Source: Lysinibacillus fusiformis (lineage in GTDB: Bacteria; Bacillota; Bacilli; Bacillales_A; Planococcaceae). Taken from it: DNA of 64,000 nt. Under the pieces are notes generated by a model, which had not been told where the DNA came from, made no database searches, and was given only the letters and a program-made list of their open reading frames with translations. The position numbers were made by a program, and so were the translations under genes. The stretch is from contig JASENG010000002.1 of assembly GCA_030027265.1 (NCBI GenBank), positions 328,982 to 392,981 on the forward strand. Direction: 5' to 3'. The number at the start of each line of letters is the position of its first letter. The first letter of the stretch is position 1. Positions 43,812 through 52,243 of this stretch are shown here, one piece after another.

Positions 43812-43884
43812 CTTTCCACCTCTACCTTAGTATGAAGAAAAGTGTCGGAAGTAACCATTGCTTCAAAAATCCTTTCTAAATAAT

Positions 43885-43918
43885 TGAAAACAGCTTCGCT
43901 AATTTTGCTAAGCTGTTA
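43885..43918 (-). terminator. Intrinsic terminator
   Basis: AACAGCTTAGC...GCGAAGCTGTT stem with TTCAATT after it on the minus strand, just beyond the SRPBCC gene. Confidence 0.7.
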
Positions 43919-43926
43919 TTAACGGA

Positions 43927-44370
43927 CTAATGAACCAAGGATGCTCTTAAATCCGTAATCCCATATTCCAAATAAGCCTTTAAACATGTTAACGTATATA
44001 CCCAGCCTTCTTTTTGACCGAGCATTTTGTTTACCACTTCTGGATCATGCTCTTGGAGTCCTGATTCCTTCACTTCTATAACAGTATTCTCAGTGTCCAA
44101 TTCTTTTAGTGTGATAGTCACCACTGTTTCTTCACCAGTTTCCCCGCCCCATGAAAACACGATTTTCTTGTTCTCTTGGACTTCCAATACATCGATAACA
44201 CCTTCTGCATCGTATTCATCGTATCTTAATGTAATCGACATACTCTGTTCCCATCTATCAGAGCTCGAGGAAAACCAGTAATTGCCGATTTTTTGGGGAT
44301 CTACAATTGCCTCAATCACTTCAGAAGCTGGTTTTCGTATTATCATTTTCGCCGTTATTTGCGTGTCCAT
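43927..44370 (-). CDS. SRPBCC (AHSA1-like) domain protein
   Basis: 147 residues with the START-like layout: N-terminal strand AKMIIRKPASEVIEAIVDPQKI, central EGVIDVLEVQENKKIVFSW, and a long C-terminal helix GWVYTLTCLKAYLEYG. Such proteins bind hydrophobic ligands in a deep cavity; the ligand here is unknown. Single-gene unit with a terminator. Confidence 0.85.
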   Translation of the reverse strand: MDTQITAKMIIRKPASEVIEAIVDPQKIGNYWFSSSSDRWEQSMSITLRYDEYDAEGVIDVLEVQENKKIVFSWGGETGEETVVTITLKELDTENTVIEVKESGLQEHDPEVVNKMLGQKEGWVYTLTCLKAYLEYGITDLRASLVH

Positions 44371-44637
44371 TACAGATCAACTCTCTTTTAAATTGTATTT
44401 TCCTACAATTCATTACTTCAACAAGTTCAGCTAGAATCCTTCTTAGGTTACATCTTGATATAGAAAATCGAGATGAATCACATATTAGAAGTTACAACAC
44501 ATACAAAGAAATAAGCTAAATTAATAAAGCAAAAATAATGATTTTTGTGCTTTTTTTGTTTGACTTTCTCTAGGGAGATGGATAATTCAACAGATATAAG
44601 GTAAGATAGATTGTAAAGAAATGAAGGAGAGATACAC

Positions 44638-44745
44638 ATGTTCGATAATGTTGCAATAGGCATTTTAGAAACCCTGATCGTTTTAACAGTGGTAGTTGTT
44701 GTATTTGGAATCCCTCTAGCGGATACAATGCTTCGCAAAAAATAA
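44638..44745 (+). CDS. 35-residue single-helix membrane peptide
   Basis: AAGGAGAG lies seven bases before the ATG. The peptide is almost one membrane helix (ILETLIVLTVVVVVFGIPLA) with a DNVA start and a RKK tail. A strong terminator follows 20 bases later, so it is an independent small transcript. No toxin family is recognisable. The sequence from 44371 to the start holds no other feature. Confidence 0.55.
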   Translation: MFDNVAIGILETLIVLTVVVVVFGIPLADTMLRKK

Positions 44746-44763
44746 AGTGGCTGAGACAGTACC

Positions 44764-44806
44764 CAAAGACACATTTTTCTTGAGTAGAAAAATGGTGTCT
44801 TTTTGT
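44764..44806 (+). terminator. Intrinsic terminator
   Basis: AAAGACAC-ATTTTTCT pairs with AGAAAAAT-GGTGTCTTT, followed by TTG. Confidence 0.8.
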
Positions 44807-44814
44807 TATAGGCA

Positions 44815-44945
44815 AAAATTAATTTCCGCTTTGGATAAGCGCATCCATGGGTACGGCTAGAGCCTGCAGTCTCAGGCAACGTGCTGTTCCCGCAGGAAGC
44901 TTGGCTCTGTAGCGAAAGGCGCAGCCGAGAGCTACACTCCAATCA
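44815..44945 (-). repeat. GC-rich dispersed repeat, degenerate
   Basis: Much more GC-rich than its surroundings. The minus strand reads CTTCCTGCGGGAACAGCACG, TGCCTGAGAC and, at the far end, GCGGAAATTAATTTTTG. This matches from memory a repeat common between genes of Bacillaceae (…CTGCGGGAACAGCACG…CTGAGAC…GGAGCGGAAATCAAC). No function is established. The remainder to 45084 holds nothing recognised. Confidence 0.5.
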
Positions 44946-45084
44946 ATTTATATCTTGTCAGATTTTTATTGGGGGATTTCACTAGTTTTCTCTAAAATTC
45001 CCCTTCTGTCCCAACCTCTTTTTTGCGCCTTAATATTACTTTCTTTCTCTAAATCCCTAGTTCTCAATGTGATTTCTATTTTGG

Positions 45085-45576
45085 TTAACGCTTGAAGCAT
45101 TTATTATATACCGTATCATAAAGCTTGATAACACCAAGCCCGAGCAATCCCCCGGAAGTGTTCAGTATGAGATCGTCCACATCAAAAATTCCGAGAGAAA
45201 AAATAACCTGCAGATATTCCAAGTATAAACTTAGACCCAAAGATAGAGCGAATCCACCTATGACTTTATTTTTAAAAAATACTGCAAGAAACATTCCAAA
45301 TGGGATGAACACTGCAATATTCCCGACCAAATTACTTAAATCATGCCAGGATAGACTCTGAATATTAATCAACATGGTTTTAAACGGGATAAAATTACCT
45401 CTTTGTAATTGATACATGAGATTATCCGGGTTTCCAAGTTTCTTCTGAAGTTGGTCCAAAAGAAAGGCTGTATCCCTCCAGCGGAATTTAAATAGAATGA
45501 CTTTAAATAATGCGTACATATAAAAGACAAATAATGCTATTATAATAATTCTGTTTATTAATTTCGTTTTTTTCAT
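45085..45576 (-). CDS. vanZ: VanZ-family membrane protein
   Basis: 163 residues, four to five helices. The VanZ signatures are present: NLVGNIAVFIPFGMFLAVFF in the middle and SLYLEYLQVIFSLGIFDVDDLILNTSGGLLG near the end. VanZ-like proteins lower teicoplanin/lipoglycopeptide binding by an unknown mechanism. Its start overlaps vanY by 4 bases. Confidence 0.88.
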   Translation of the reverse strand: MKKTKLINRIIIIALFVFYMYALFKVILFKFRWRDTAFLLDQLQKKLGNPDNLMYQLQRGNFIPFKTMLINIQSLSWHDLSNLVGNIAVFIPFGMFLAVFFKNKVIGGFALSLGLSLYLEYLQVIFSLGIFDVDDLILNTSGGLLGLGVIKLYDTVYNKCFKR

Positions 45577-46493
45577 TCTGCTTCCTTTAACTCCCTGAGG
45601 CTATTATGTATTGTTCCAGAAAAAACGGTCACAATTACACCATCCATATTGTTGCCGGATATCTCAAAAGGAAAATTGGAAGGTACTTGAATGGTTGTAT
45701 CTTCGGTAACAGGATAATAAGAAATCTGATATTTCCCACCATTTATAGTAGTTGAAATTGACTTTTGTTCTTTTAGGTAATCCAAATATTCCTCTAAAGC
45801 AAGATTCTTTTCTTCCATAATCACACTGTGGGGCAATCCTACATAGCGAATATGCCAAGGTTCATACTGAATGCCTGTGATGGCCGTTTTGTCCTTTGGA
45901 TAGCGTAAAATGAAGCCGTATTTCCAAGCGTTTTCTTCTATCCACTTTCCCTCAGGTGCTTGAGCCATCTCCATTTGTGTAGATCCTACATCAAGCGATA
46001 AACCCAAATTGTGTTCGCTATAGCCGGCTGGCAAAGCATATGCAGAACCCATCTCTTCATAAAGTTTACTTTGCTCATCAAAGTCTCGAAAGCCGCTATT
46101 AATGGAGAAATGACGAACTCCTTCTTTTTCTGCTGCAGAAATCATCTCTGAAAATCTGCGTGCTATCTCCTCTGACAAATAGATTTCGCTATCCAGCAAT
46201 CCGTACCCCTTTGTCAATTCATCGTGCGCAGAGAGATTGATGACATCCGATTTTATGCTATCTGGATGTACCGGAAATTCACTGTTGACCAAAAGCAAAT
46301 TTCCTTCATAAACCTCTTCTTTCGTAATCTCTATATTTTCAAGCGTTTCAGAAATCATTCCTTCCTTTACTAGTTCATTTTCATAATGTTCGTCCTTTGG
46401 CAAATCTTTTTGATTGTCAAAAAACGAGTCTATATTCATGAAAGGTAAACAAAAACAAAATATTAATAACAATAAAAATCCCCACTTCTTCAT
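45573..46493 (-). CDS. vanY: VanY-type D,D-carboxypeptidase
   Basis: 306 residues with an N-terminal membrane anchor (LLLLIFCFCLPF). Zinc ligands are in YSEHNLGLSLDVG (about residue 160) and EPWHIRYVG (about 210), and NSGFRDFDEQSKLYEE is the M15B motif. The enzyme trims D-Ala from peptidoglycan stem peptides outside the membrane. A C-terminal ~80-residue extension follows the catalytic domain. TAAGGAGGA precedes the ATG. Confidence 0.9.
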   Translation of the reverse strand: MKKWGFLLLLIFCFCLPFMNIDSFFDNQKDLPKDEHYENELVKEGMISETLENIEITKEEVYEGNLLLVNSEFPVHPDSIKSDVINLSAHDELTKGYGLLDSEIYLSEEIARRFSEMISAAEKEGVRHFSINSGFRDFDEQSKLYEEMGSAYALPAGYSEHNLGLSLDVGSTQMEMAQAPEGKWIEENAWKYGFILRYPKDKTAITGIQYEPWHIRYVGLPHSVIMEEKNLALEEYLDYLKEQKSISTTINGGKYQISYYPVTEDTTIQVPSNFPFEISGNNMDGVIVTVFSGTIHNSLRELKEAE

Positions 46494-46598
46494 TTCTCAG
46501 GTTCCTCCTTATACTTCTTTACTTAAAAGAATAGGAAAAACTATTTAAAAAAAGAGTAGGGTAAATATTAAATATTTCTTAAATTATCTATTTGAATT

Positions 46599-47705
46599 TT
46601 AAAGATTTGATTCACTTTCTATTGGTAACCGTACTTCAAAGATTGTCTGAATTACGCTGCTTTCGGCAGTAATCGATCCATCATGCTGCTCTACAATATT
46701 CTTTGCAATGAATAAGCCTAGACCTGTGCTGTCTTCCTGATGCGTTCTTGCTTTGTCCCCGGTGTAGAACATATCAAAGAGATACGGGAGTTCGTCCGGC
46801 GGAATGCTATCTCCATAATTCACGACTTGAACAACCACTTCATCTCCATCGATAAAACCGTTAATATCGACATATTGACCTTCATAGCCATATCGAACGG
46901 CATTGGTCATAAGATTTTCAAAGACGCGTGCGATCAAATCTCCATCGCCAAAAATGGGTAAATGAGAAGCGCTATTCATGCGGGCAACCAAATGATTCTT
47001 TTCAAATACAGGATACAATTCTTCCTTTAACTGATAAAGGAGGTCCGTTAAATTGATTCCTTTTTTTTCAACCGGCAGCATTCCATAGTTCATTCTCGTT
47101 ATTTCGAATAATTCATCAATCAGCCGTTCTAAACGCTGGGATTTAGTAAAGGCAATCGTTAAGTAATGCCGTACCTGTTCTTTAGTCAATCTTTCATCTC
47201 TAAGGATTAAATCCAAGTAGCCTAAAACCGAGGTAAGCGGCGTCCGCAAATCATGAGCTAGATTTACGACCAATTGATCCTTGCTGCTTTCCGAGAAATC
47301 TCCTCGTTGAATCGCTTCCTCCAATTTTTCACTTGCCAAATTAATGCTTTGGGCGATATCGCTAAATTCATCATTGGAGACTATTTGAACTCGGTGCTTA
47401 AAGTCACCTTGGGCGAGATAATGAATGCCAATCGAAATCTCATGGAAATAGGCAGAATAAGGTTTGGTAAGCAAAAAGAAAAAGACTATCGACAGCAAAA
47501 TAAATACTAATAAAAAGAAGTTAAGGTCTCCAATATTCCCTATAATTCTGCGAAAATAAGCCAATGTATCTCCATAACTAACATTGGTATAATAATACAA
47601 TTGGAGTATTTTAAAGAATATGTATGTTATGGCACTGGACAACAGCATGCTTATCATCAACAGTAGAATCATTTTCGAACGAAAGCCGCGCAGTATTTTA
47701 CCCAT
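46599..47705 (-). CDS. vanS: VanS-like sensor histidine kinase
   Basis: 368 residues: membrane helices at about 11-33 and 58-80, HAMP, then VVNLAHDLRTPLTSVLGYLDLI with the phosphorylated histidine (about residue 152), and the ATP-binding core (FENLMTNAVRYGYEG, DSTGLGLFIAKNIVEQHDG). It overlaps vanR by 8 bases. It presumably senses glycopeptides or wall stress and drives vanYZ. Confidence 0.88.
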   Translation of the reverse strand: MGKILRGFRSKMILLLMISMLLSSAITYIFFKILQLYYYTNVSYGDTLAYFRRIIGNIGDLNFFLLVFILLSIVFFFLLTKPYSAYFHEISIGIHYLAQGDFKHRVQIVSNDEFSDIAQSINLASEKLEEAIQRGDFSESSKDQLVVNLAHDLRTPLTSVLGYLDLILRDERLTKEQVRHYLTIAFTKSQRLERLIDELFEITRMNYGMLPVEKKGINLTDLLYQLKEELYPVFEKNHLVARMNSASHLPIFGDGDLIARVFENLMTNAVRYGYEGQYVDINGFIDGDEVVVQVVNYGDSIPPDELPYLFDMFYTGDKARTHQEDSTGLGLFIAKNIVEQHDGSITAESSVIQTIFEVRLPIESESNL

Positions 47706-48393
47706 TGAATTTATAACCTACCCCCCATACAGTTTTTATCAATTTATTTTTTCGTTTATCCTCTTCAAGCTTTTTCCGCAAAGTGCGAATATGAACCATC
47801 ACGGTATTCGCGCTTTCATAGTATGCATCTCCCCATACCTTCTGAAAAATATCTTCTGCACTATAAACTTTATTTGGATTACTGGCTAATAAATATAGAA
47901 TTTCAAACTCTTTCGGTGTCAGCTCAATATTCTTGCCATATAAGGTTACTGTCCGCTGTTCAGGAGAAATCGTTAGTCCTCCAAATTCCAGGTTTGAGTT
48001 CTGTTTAGCCATAGAGTAATTCAACTTCATAAATCGTCGCAGCTGTGCATTTACCCGCGCTACTAATTCAATGGGGACAAATGGTTTTGTCATATAATCA
48101 TCTGCTCCAATGACAAGTCCCTGCACTTTATCAAAATCAGACGTTTTCGCACTCAAAAAGATGATGGGCATATTATGTTTTTCGCGAATCCGTCGGGTTA
48201 CTTCATATCCGTCCATTTTCGGCATCATAATATCCAAAATCAGCAAATCAAATACCTGAGCTTCGACAGCACGAACAGCCTCTTGCCCATCTGAAACTTT
48301 GATGACATGATACCCTTCTTTCTCTAGATGGATGGCAACGAGATCTGCAATTTCCTCCTCATCATCTGCAATTAATATCGATATCTCTCTCAT
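47698..48393 (-). CDS. vanR: VanR-like response regulator
   Basis: About 231 residues of the OmpR/PhoB type. The receiver has ADDEEEIADLVAIHLEKEGY, the phosphorylated aspartate in LLILDIMMPKMDGYE and K in TKPF; the C-terminal winged helix shows LTPKEFEILYLLASNPNKV and VMVHIRTLRKKLE. A TTAGGAG site supports the ATG at 48393 over the frame start at 48414. First gene of vanRSYZ. Confidence 0.9.
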   Translation of the reverse strand: MREISILIADDEEEIADLVAIHLEKEGYHVIKVSDGQEAVRAVEAQVFDLLILDIMMPKMDGYEVTRRIREKHNMPIIFLSAKTSDFDKVQGLVIGADDYMTKPFVPIELVARVNAQLRRFMKLNYSMAKQNSNLEFGGLTISPEQRTVTLYGKNIELTPKEFEILYLLASNPNKVYSAEDIFQKVWGDAYYESANTVMVHIRTLRKKLEEDKRKNKLIKTVWGVGYKFNG

Positions 48394-48593
48394 TTTCCCA
48401 CTCCTAAATAACAAGTCCTATTCATTTTCTATTATTTCCTATTCTTTTTCAAAAATATGGCCGCATTTCAGGTCAATGTTTGTTTAACAAGATTACATCA
48501 CAAAAGCTAGAATGTTTTCCTTTTAGGTTAAAAGCTTCAATTTAATTCTATCTGGCTTGGGTAAACTAAAAATAGAAAGGAGTTTTCGAGAAG

Positions 48594-49841
48594 ATGCCAA
48601 GAAAATTGATTTCTGCTATTAAAGAGCAAGCATTCCCATTTAATGATGAAAATTTGGACAAGGTACTTGATGCTATTGGAGATGCCCATATTGTGATGAT
48701 TGGGGAGGCATCCCATGGGACATCTGAGTTTTACACGATTCGGGCCGAGCTTTCCAAAAGGCTGATTGAGCAAAAAGGCTTCCATATCGTTGCTGTTGAA
48801 GGGGACTGGCCTTCTGTTCAAGCAGTCAACCAATATGTAAAAGGCTTTGCAGATGAAAATGCCACTGCAAGAGATGTGCTGTTGAATGCCTTTAAGCGAT
48901 GGCCGACCTGGATGTGGGCAAATGAAGAAGTCGAAGCATTTACGGAGTGGCTAAAGGAGAAAAACGCTGCATTGGATAAAAAAGTTGGCTTTTATGGGAT
49001 TGACCTATACAGCCTCTATGAATCCATTGATGAAGTGCTGAAATTCTTATCGGAAAATCCTCAATATAAAGTTGATCTGGAGCATGCGAAAAAAGCCTTC
49101 ACCTGCTTTGAACCATATAATCGAATGCCCGAACACTATGCTCTTTCCACTGCCAAATTTACAGGTGAATGCATCAGCGAAGTATCCAGTTTGCTGCAAT
49201 CCTTAAGAAGTCATGAAGAGCACTATTCCGATGCCCACGAAGAGGATTTGAATGTAATCATGAATGCTCTTGTGGCAAAAAATGCAGAAGCCTATTATCG
49301 AGCAATGATGCAGGATGCCAAGTCTTGGAATACCCGCGACCTGCATATGGTCGAAGCGATCCGTGAATTGATGAAGTATCATGGGGAAGATGCGAAGATC
49401 ATCATTTGGGAGCATAACACCCATATTGGGGATGCATCGGAAACCGATATGAAGGAAGATGGATTGATCAACGTTGGGCAACTAATGCGAGAGCAATACG
49501 GCAAGAACAACACCTTTGCCATCGGATTTGGTACCTATCAAGGCACAGTGATTGCTGCAGACAGCTGGGGAGATTCTTTGGAAGTGTTTGAAGTGCCGCC
49601 TTCCAAACTAAGTATGTGGGAAGGTCAGCTACATGCCGCTGGTCCAGAAGATAAAATCCTTATTTTCAATGATGAAAATCGTGAACTCTTCAATGACTGG
49701 ATCGGCCACCGCGCAATCGGCGTCGTATATAACCCGGCCTTTGAGGCATATGGAAATTATGTCCCTTCGAGAGTCGGCAGCCGATATGATGCATTCATTT
49801 ACATTGATCAGTCGAATGCTTTAAAGCCTTTAAAGGAGTAA
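48594..49841 (+). CDS. Erythromycin-esterase-family protein
   Basis: 415 residues. The family's acid/histidine network is recognisable in IGEASHGTSEFYTIRAEL, VAVEGDWPSVQAVNQY, VGFYGIDLYSLYES and IIWEHNTHIGDASETDM. Ere enzymes open the macrolide ring, but many relatives in Bacillus act on other esters or have unknown roles, so resistance is not implied. GAAAGGAG precedes the ATG. Confidence 0.85.
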   Translation: MPRKLISAIKEQAFPFNDENLDKVLDAIGDAHIVMIGEASHGTSEFYTIRAELSKRLIEQKGFHIVAVEGDWPSVQAVNQYVKGFADENATARDVLLNAFKRWPTWMWANEEVEAFTEWLKEKNAALDKKVGFYGIDLYSLYESIDEVLKFLSENPQYKVDLEHAKKAFTCFEPYNRMPEHYALSTAKFTGECISEVSSLLQSLRSHEEHYSDAHEEDLNVIMNALVAKNAEAYYRAMMQDAKSWNTRDLHMVEAIRELMKYHGEDAKIIIWEHNTHIGDASETDMKEDGLINVGQLMREQYGKNNTFAIGFGTYQGTVIAADSWGDSLEVFEVPPSKLSMWEGQLHAAGPEDKILIFNDENRELFNDWIGHRAIGVVYNPAFEAYGNYVPSRVGSRYDAFIYIDQSNALKPLKE

Positions 49842-49850
49842 GCCGTATGT

Positions 49851-49905
49851 TTGTGTAGACAAAGTCGATATTTGACTTCGTCTACACTCTTGCCGTACGT
49901 TTTTA
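49851..49905 (+). terminator. Hairpin after the esterase gene
   Basis: GTGTAGACAAAGTC and GACTTCGTCTACAC form a long stem; an outer GCCGTA(T/C)GT repeat flanks it. The T run is set back, so termination efficiency is uncertain. Confidence 0.5.
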
Positions 49906-49938
49906 TGTACAGCTTGTTTCCATTTTAATACCGCCCTA

Positions 49939-50334
49939 TTACTCAGCTTTCTCTGCATGACCAACCTCAAGTTTGAAGATTTCGGGGTTTAAGTCATACT
50001 TTATGAGCATTGCTTCATAGATTTCCTGTGTTTTTTTGTGCATTTCTTCCGTTACGGAATCGCCTTCTCGGATGACAACTTTTATTTGCACGCCCTCTTC
50101 TTGGGTAACCATACCTGTCGTTACAGAGGCAAGTCCTGCATTTCTTATTTCTTGTGCTACTTGATTCAAAAACTCTTCACGATTCGAGTAGATTTCATTT
50201 ATCCTTTTTTGATTCTCTTGAGACAATTCTATATGTGAAGGGATTTCTTCATTTACCTCCCGCTCCATTTTTGTATAGAATGACATTCCTAATATAAATA
50301 GTAGGACTACTAACAAATTTATCTCGACTTTCAC
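49939..50334 (-). CDS. Membrane-anchored hypothetical protein
   Basis: 131 residues: one N-terminal helix (INLLVVLLFILGMSFY), then an extracellular alpha/beta domain with a long helix and VQIKVVIREGDSVTEEMHK. I do not recognise it, although the layout is like small secreted stress proteins of Bacillus. It is a single gene. Confidence 0.6.
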   Translation of the reverse strand: MKVEINLLVVLLFILGMSFYTKMEREVNEEIPSHIELSQENQKRINEIYSNREEFLNQVAQEIRNAGLASVTTGMVTQEEGVQIKVVIREGDSVTEEMHKKTQEIYEAMLIKYDLNPEIFKLEVGHAEKAE

Positions 50335-50476
50335 CCTGGGTTCCTCCTTTTTCTAGAAGGATAGGGAAATCTGCGAATAATTAAACACAAAAGAAAATCC
50401 GATTCATAACTGATAAAGGTATTTGTTCATATCTTATAGAAATGTATTTATACCGAAATCATAATGGAGGTGCCCC

Positions 50477-50737
50477 ATGGAGTTCTTATTTTACGTTTCA
50501 CTATTTATTTCTGTTGCTGCTTTTATGGTGGGAATTGCAAAATTATCATGGATCTATTTACTGATTAGCGGTCTTGCCTTTTTACCGATGACCTACTATT
50601 TTTCAGGCGCTAATAACGCATGGCAATATGCTGGATTTATTCCGTTATTTATCCTGCTACTCTTATCTTTGCTTTTTGCGTTAATAAAGAAAAATAATGA
50701 GGTAAAGAATTTAAATGATTTTCTCAAGCGTATTTAA
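50477..50737 (+). CDS. Small membrane protein, three helices
   Basis: 86 residues, mostly hydrophobic (about 2-22, 26-44 and 52-72), with a charged C-terminal tail. GGAGGTG is eight bases before the ATG. Family unknown. Confidence 0.6.
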   Translation: MEFLFYVSLFISVAAFMVGIAKLSWIYLLISGLAFLPMTYYFSGANNAWQYAGFIPLFILLLLSLLFALIKKNNEVKNLNDFLKRI

Positions 50738-50759
50738 AACTTTAAGCTATTGGGGTTCA

Positions 50760-51149
50760 TTATTGGCTGTGCGATAGTTCAAGAAAATAAGTCCTGATCT
50801 CCTCTGGCAACTCTTCTACTGCAAGTATCTTGAGTTTTTAAGTGCCAGGGGATGTCATAATTAGATAGCTTTTTTCATCATATTCAAATACGGTGAAGTG
50901 ATTCACGCGATTTGCTGTCGTATCTCCCCTACTTATGTATTCATAACCTTCTTTCTTAAAATTCGCTTCATAACCCGCTGCACTTAACTTTTGAGCCTCT
51001 TCAAAATCTTTTGCAAAGGAAATCGATTGATATAATTCCAGTGAATTCTTCGGTTTAAAGAAGAGCATATAATAGGTTGTCCCTGCGAGCACCATGAATG
51101 CGATAACCCCAACAAGGATCACTTCTCCTAAGGTGTATTTCCTTTTCAA
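50760..51149 (-). pseudogene. Membrane-anchored protein truncated by an in-frame TAA
   Basis: The ATG at 51149 opens 103 codons: an N-terminal helix (ILVGVIAFMVLAGTTYYMLF) and a soluble part ending YLIMTSPGT. TAA at 50838-50840 stops it. The same frame continues for 25 codons that look like genuine protein, starting KLKILAVEELPEEIRTYF, to TAA at 50760. The tail probably belongs to the original protein, so this is a late nonsense mutation. The shortened protein might still work. The start overlaps the GNAT stop by 4 bases. Confidence 0.6.
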
Positions 51150-51640
51150 TGTATCCTCCCCGCTACGATAACTTTTTCCATCAAAATGAACGTTACTGGG
51201 TGTCCAAAGAAGTCCCCTCTATTTTCATTCATAACCTTAAAACCCTCTTTTTCGTAGAACGTCAGATTCGGGTTTCCTTTATAAACCGTTAAAGATACAG
51301 CTGTTGCTTTTGGGAACATCGAAATTCCTTTATGTAATAGTCTTCTTCCAATGCCTCTCCCTTGGAAACTCGGGTGGATATAGAGCGATTCCAAAAAGAG
51401 TTGTTTGTCGGATTTCTTATCTGTTAGAAAAGCGTAACCCAAGATTTGGCCGTTTTCTTCTGCTACCAGATTGCTGAAATTCTGAAACCGATTCGTCATC
51501 TCACTTTCGGAATATGCTTCTTCTAGCACTTGATTTTGAATTTCTTCCGGGATAAAACTGCTGTAAGTGGCCCTCCAAGCATCTTTGGCAATTGCCCTTA
51601 TCGATTTTGCATCCGAAGCTCTCATTTCTCTAATGATCAT
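51146..51640 (-). CDS. GNAT-family N-acetyltransferase
   Basis: 164 residues with LFLESLYIHPSFQGRGIGRRLLHKGI for acetyl-CoA binding and NLTFYEKEGFKVMNENRGDFFG at the end, close to the PaiA-like layout. AGGGGGG precedes the start. Acceptor unknown. It overlaps the truncated membrane protein gene downstream. Confidence 0.85.
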   Translation of the reverse strand: MIIREMRASDAKSIRAIAKDAWRATYSSFIPEEIQNQVLEEAYSESEMTNRFQNFSNLVAEENGQILGYAFLTDKKSDKQLFLESLYIHPSFQGRGIGRRLLHKGISMFPKATAVSLTVYKGNPNLTFYEKEGFKVMNENRGDFFGHPVTFILMEKVIVAGRIH

Positions 51641-51680
51641 TGAATGTCCCCCCTATTCGTTGGCTAATGTCTTCATCATA

Positions 51681-52127
51681 TTAATTCGGCGCGATTTCAA
51701 ATCCAAGCTCTTCATAAAGCTTGCGTGCCCCTGTGTTGCTTCCGAAAACATGAAGCTTGAAGTACATAATATCCTTTTGCTGCAGGAGCTCTTCTATAGA
51801 TTTCATCGTTTTTGTCCCATATCCTTTTGCCCGAAATTCCTCCAAAAGATAAATCTCGTAAAGAAAAGCACTTTTCTTTTCCTCCTCGATTTTTAGCCAC
51901 ACATAACCGATTCCCTTGTTTCCAAGCCGAATATTAAAAAGAGAATGGTTGAGCGTATGGATTCCCTTCGGCAGTAAATTGTTTAATTGTTTAAGCGCTT
52001 TTACCGAGGGTTCTTCTCCCTGCTCATGTATGTTTTCCGATAAAACCTCCGTATATCTTCTAATTTCATCTTGAAAATAATGTTCAAACGCTTCTTCTGT
52101 CATAGGCTTTAATAATAATTCCTCCAT
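51681..52127 (-). CDS. GNAT-family N-acetyltransferase
   Basis: About 148 residues. GNKGIGYVWLKIEEEKKSAFL and FRAKGYGTKTMKSIEELLQQK supply the core, and GSNTGARKLYEELGFEI the C-terminal motif. AAGGAGGA fits the ATG at 52127; the frame opens at 52175. It is 40 bases upstream of another GNAT gene of different sequence. Confidence 0.82.
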   Translation of the reverse strand: MEELLLKPMTEEAFEHYFQDEIRRYTEVLSENIHEQGEEPSVKALKQLNNLLPKGIHTLNHSLFNIRLGNKGIGYVWLKIEEEKKSAFLYEIYLLEEFRAKGYGTKTMKSIEELLQQKDIMYFKLHVFGSNTGARKLYEELGFEIAPN

Positions 52128-52165
52128 CGGTTCCTCCTTCCGAGCTGGTCTTCTCCGGTTAAATA

Positions 52166-52226
52166 ACTTCAACAAAAAAGAGCTTTAATCCTTCTTGGAT
52201 AAAGCTCCATTAGTTGAATGAACCAA
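52166..52226 (-). terminator. Terminator of the AraC gene within a larger palindrome
   Basis: GGAGCTTTATCC and GGATTAAAGCTC pair, followed by TTTTTTG on the minus strand; TTCAAC and GTTGAA form the outer ends. Confidence 0.8.
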
Positions 52227-52243
52227 TCATTTTCTATATTTTT

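Noticed and set aside
44478..44942. 154-codon frame on the minus strand
   Set aside because: It runs antisense across the peptide gene, its terminator and the GC-rich repeat; composition is not protein-like.
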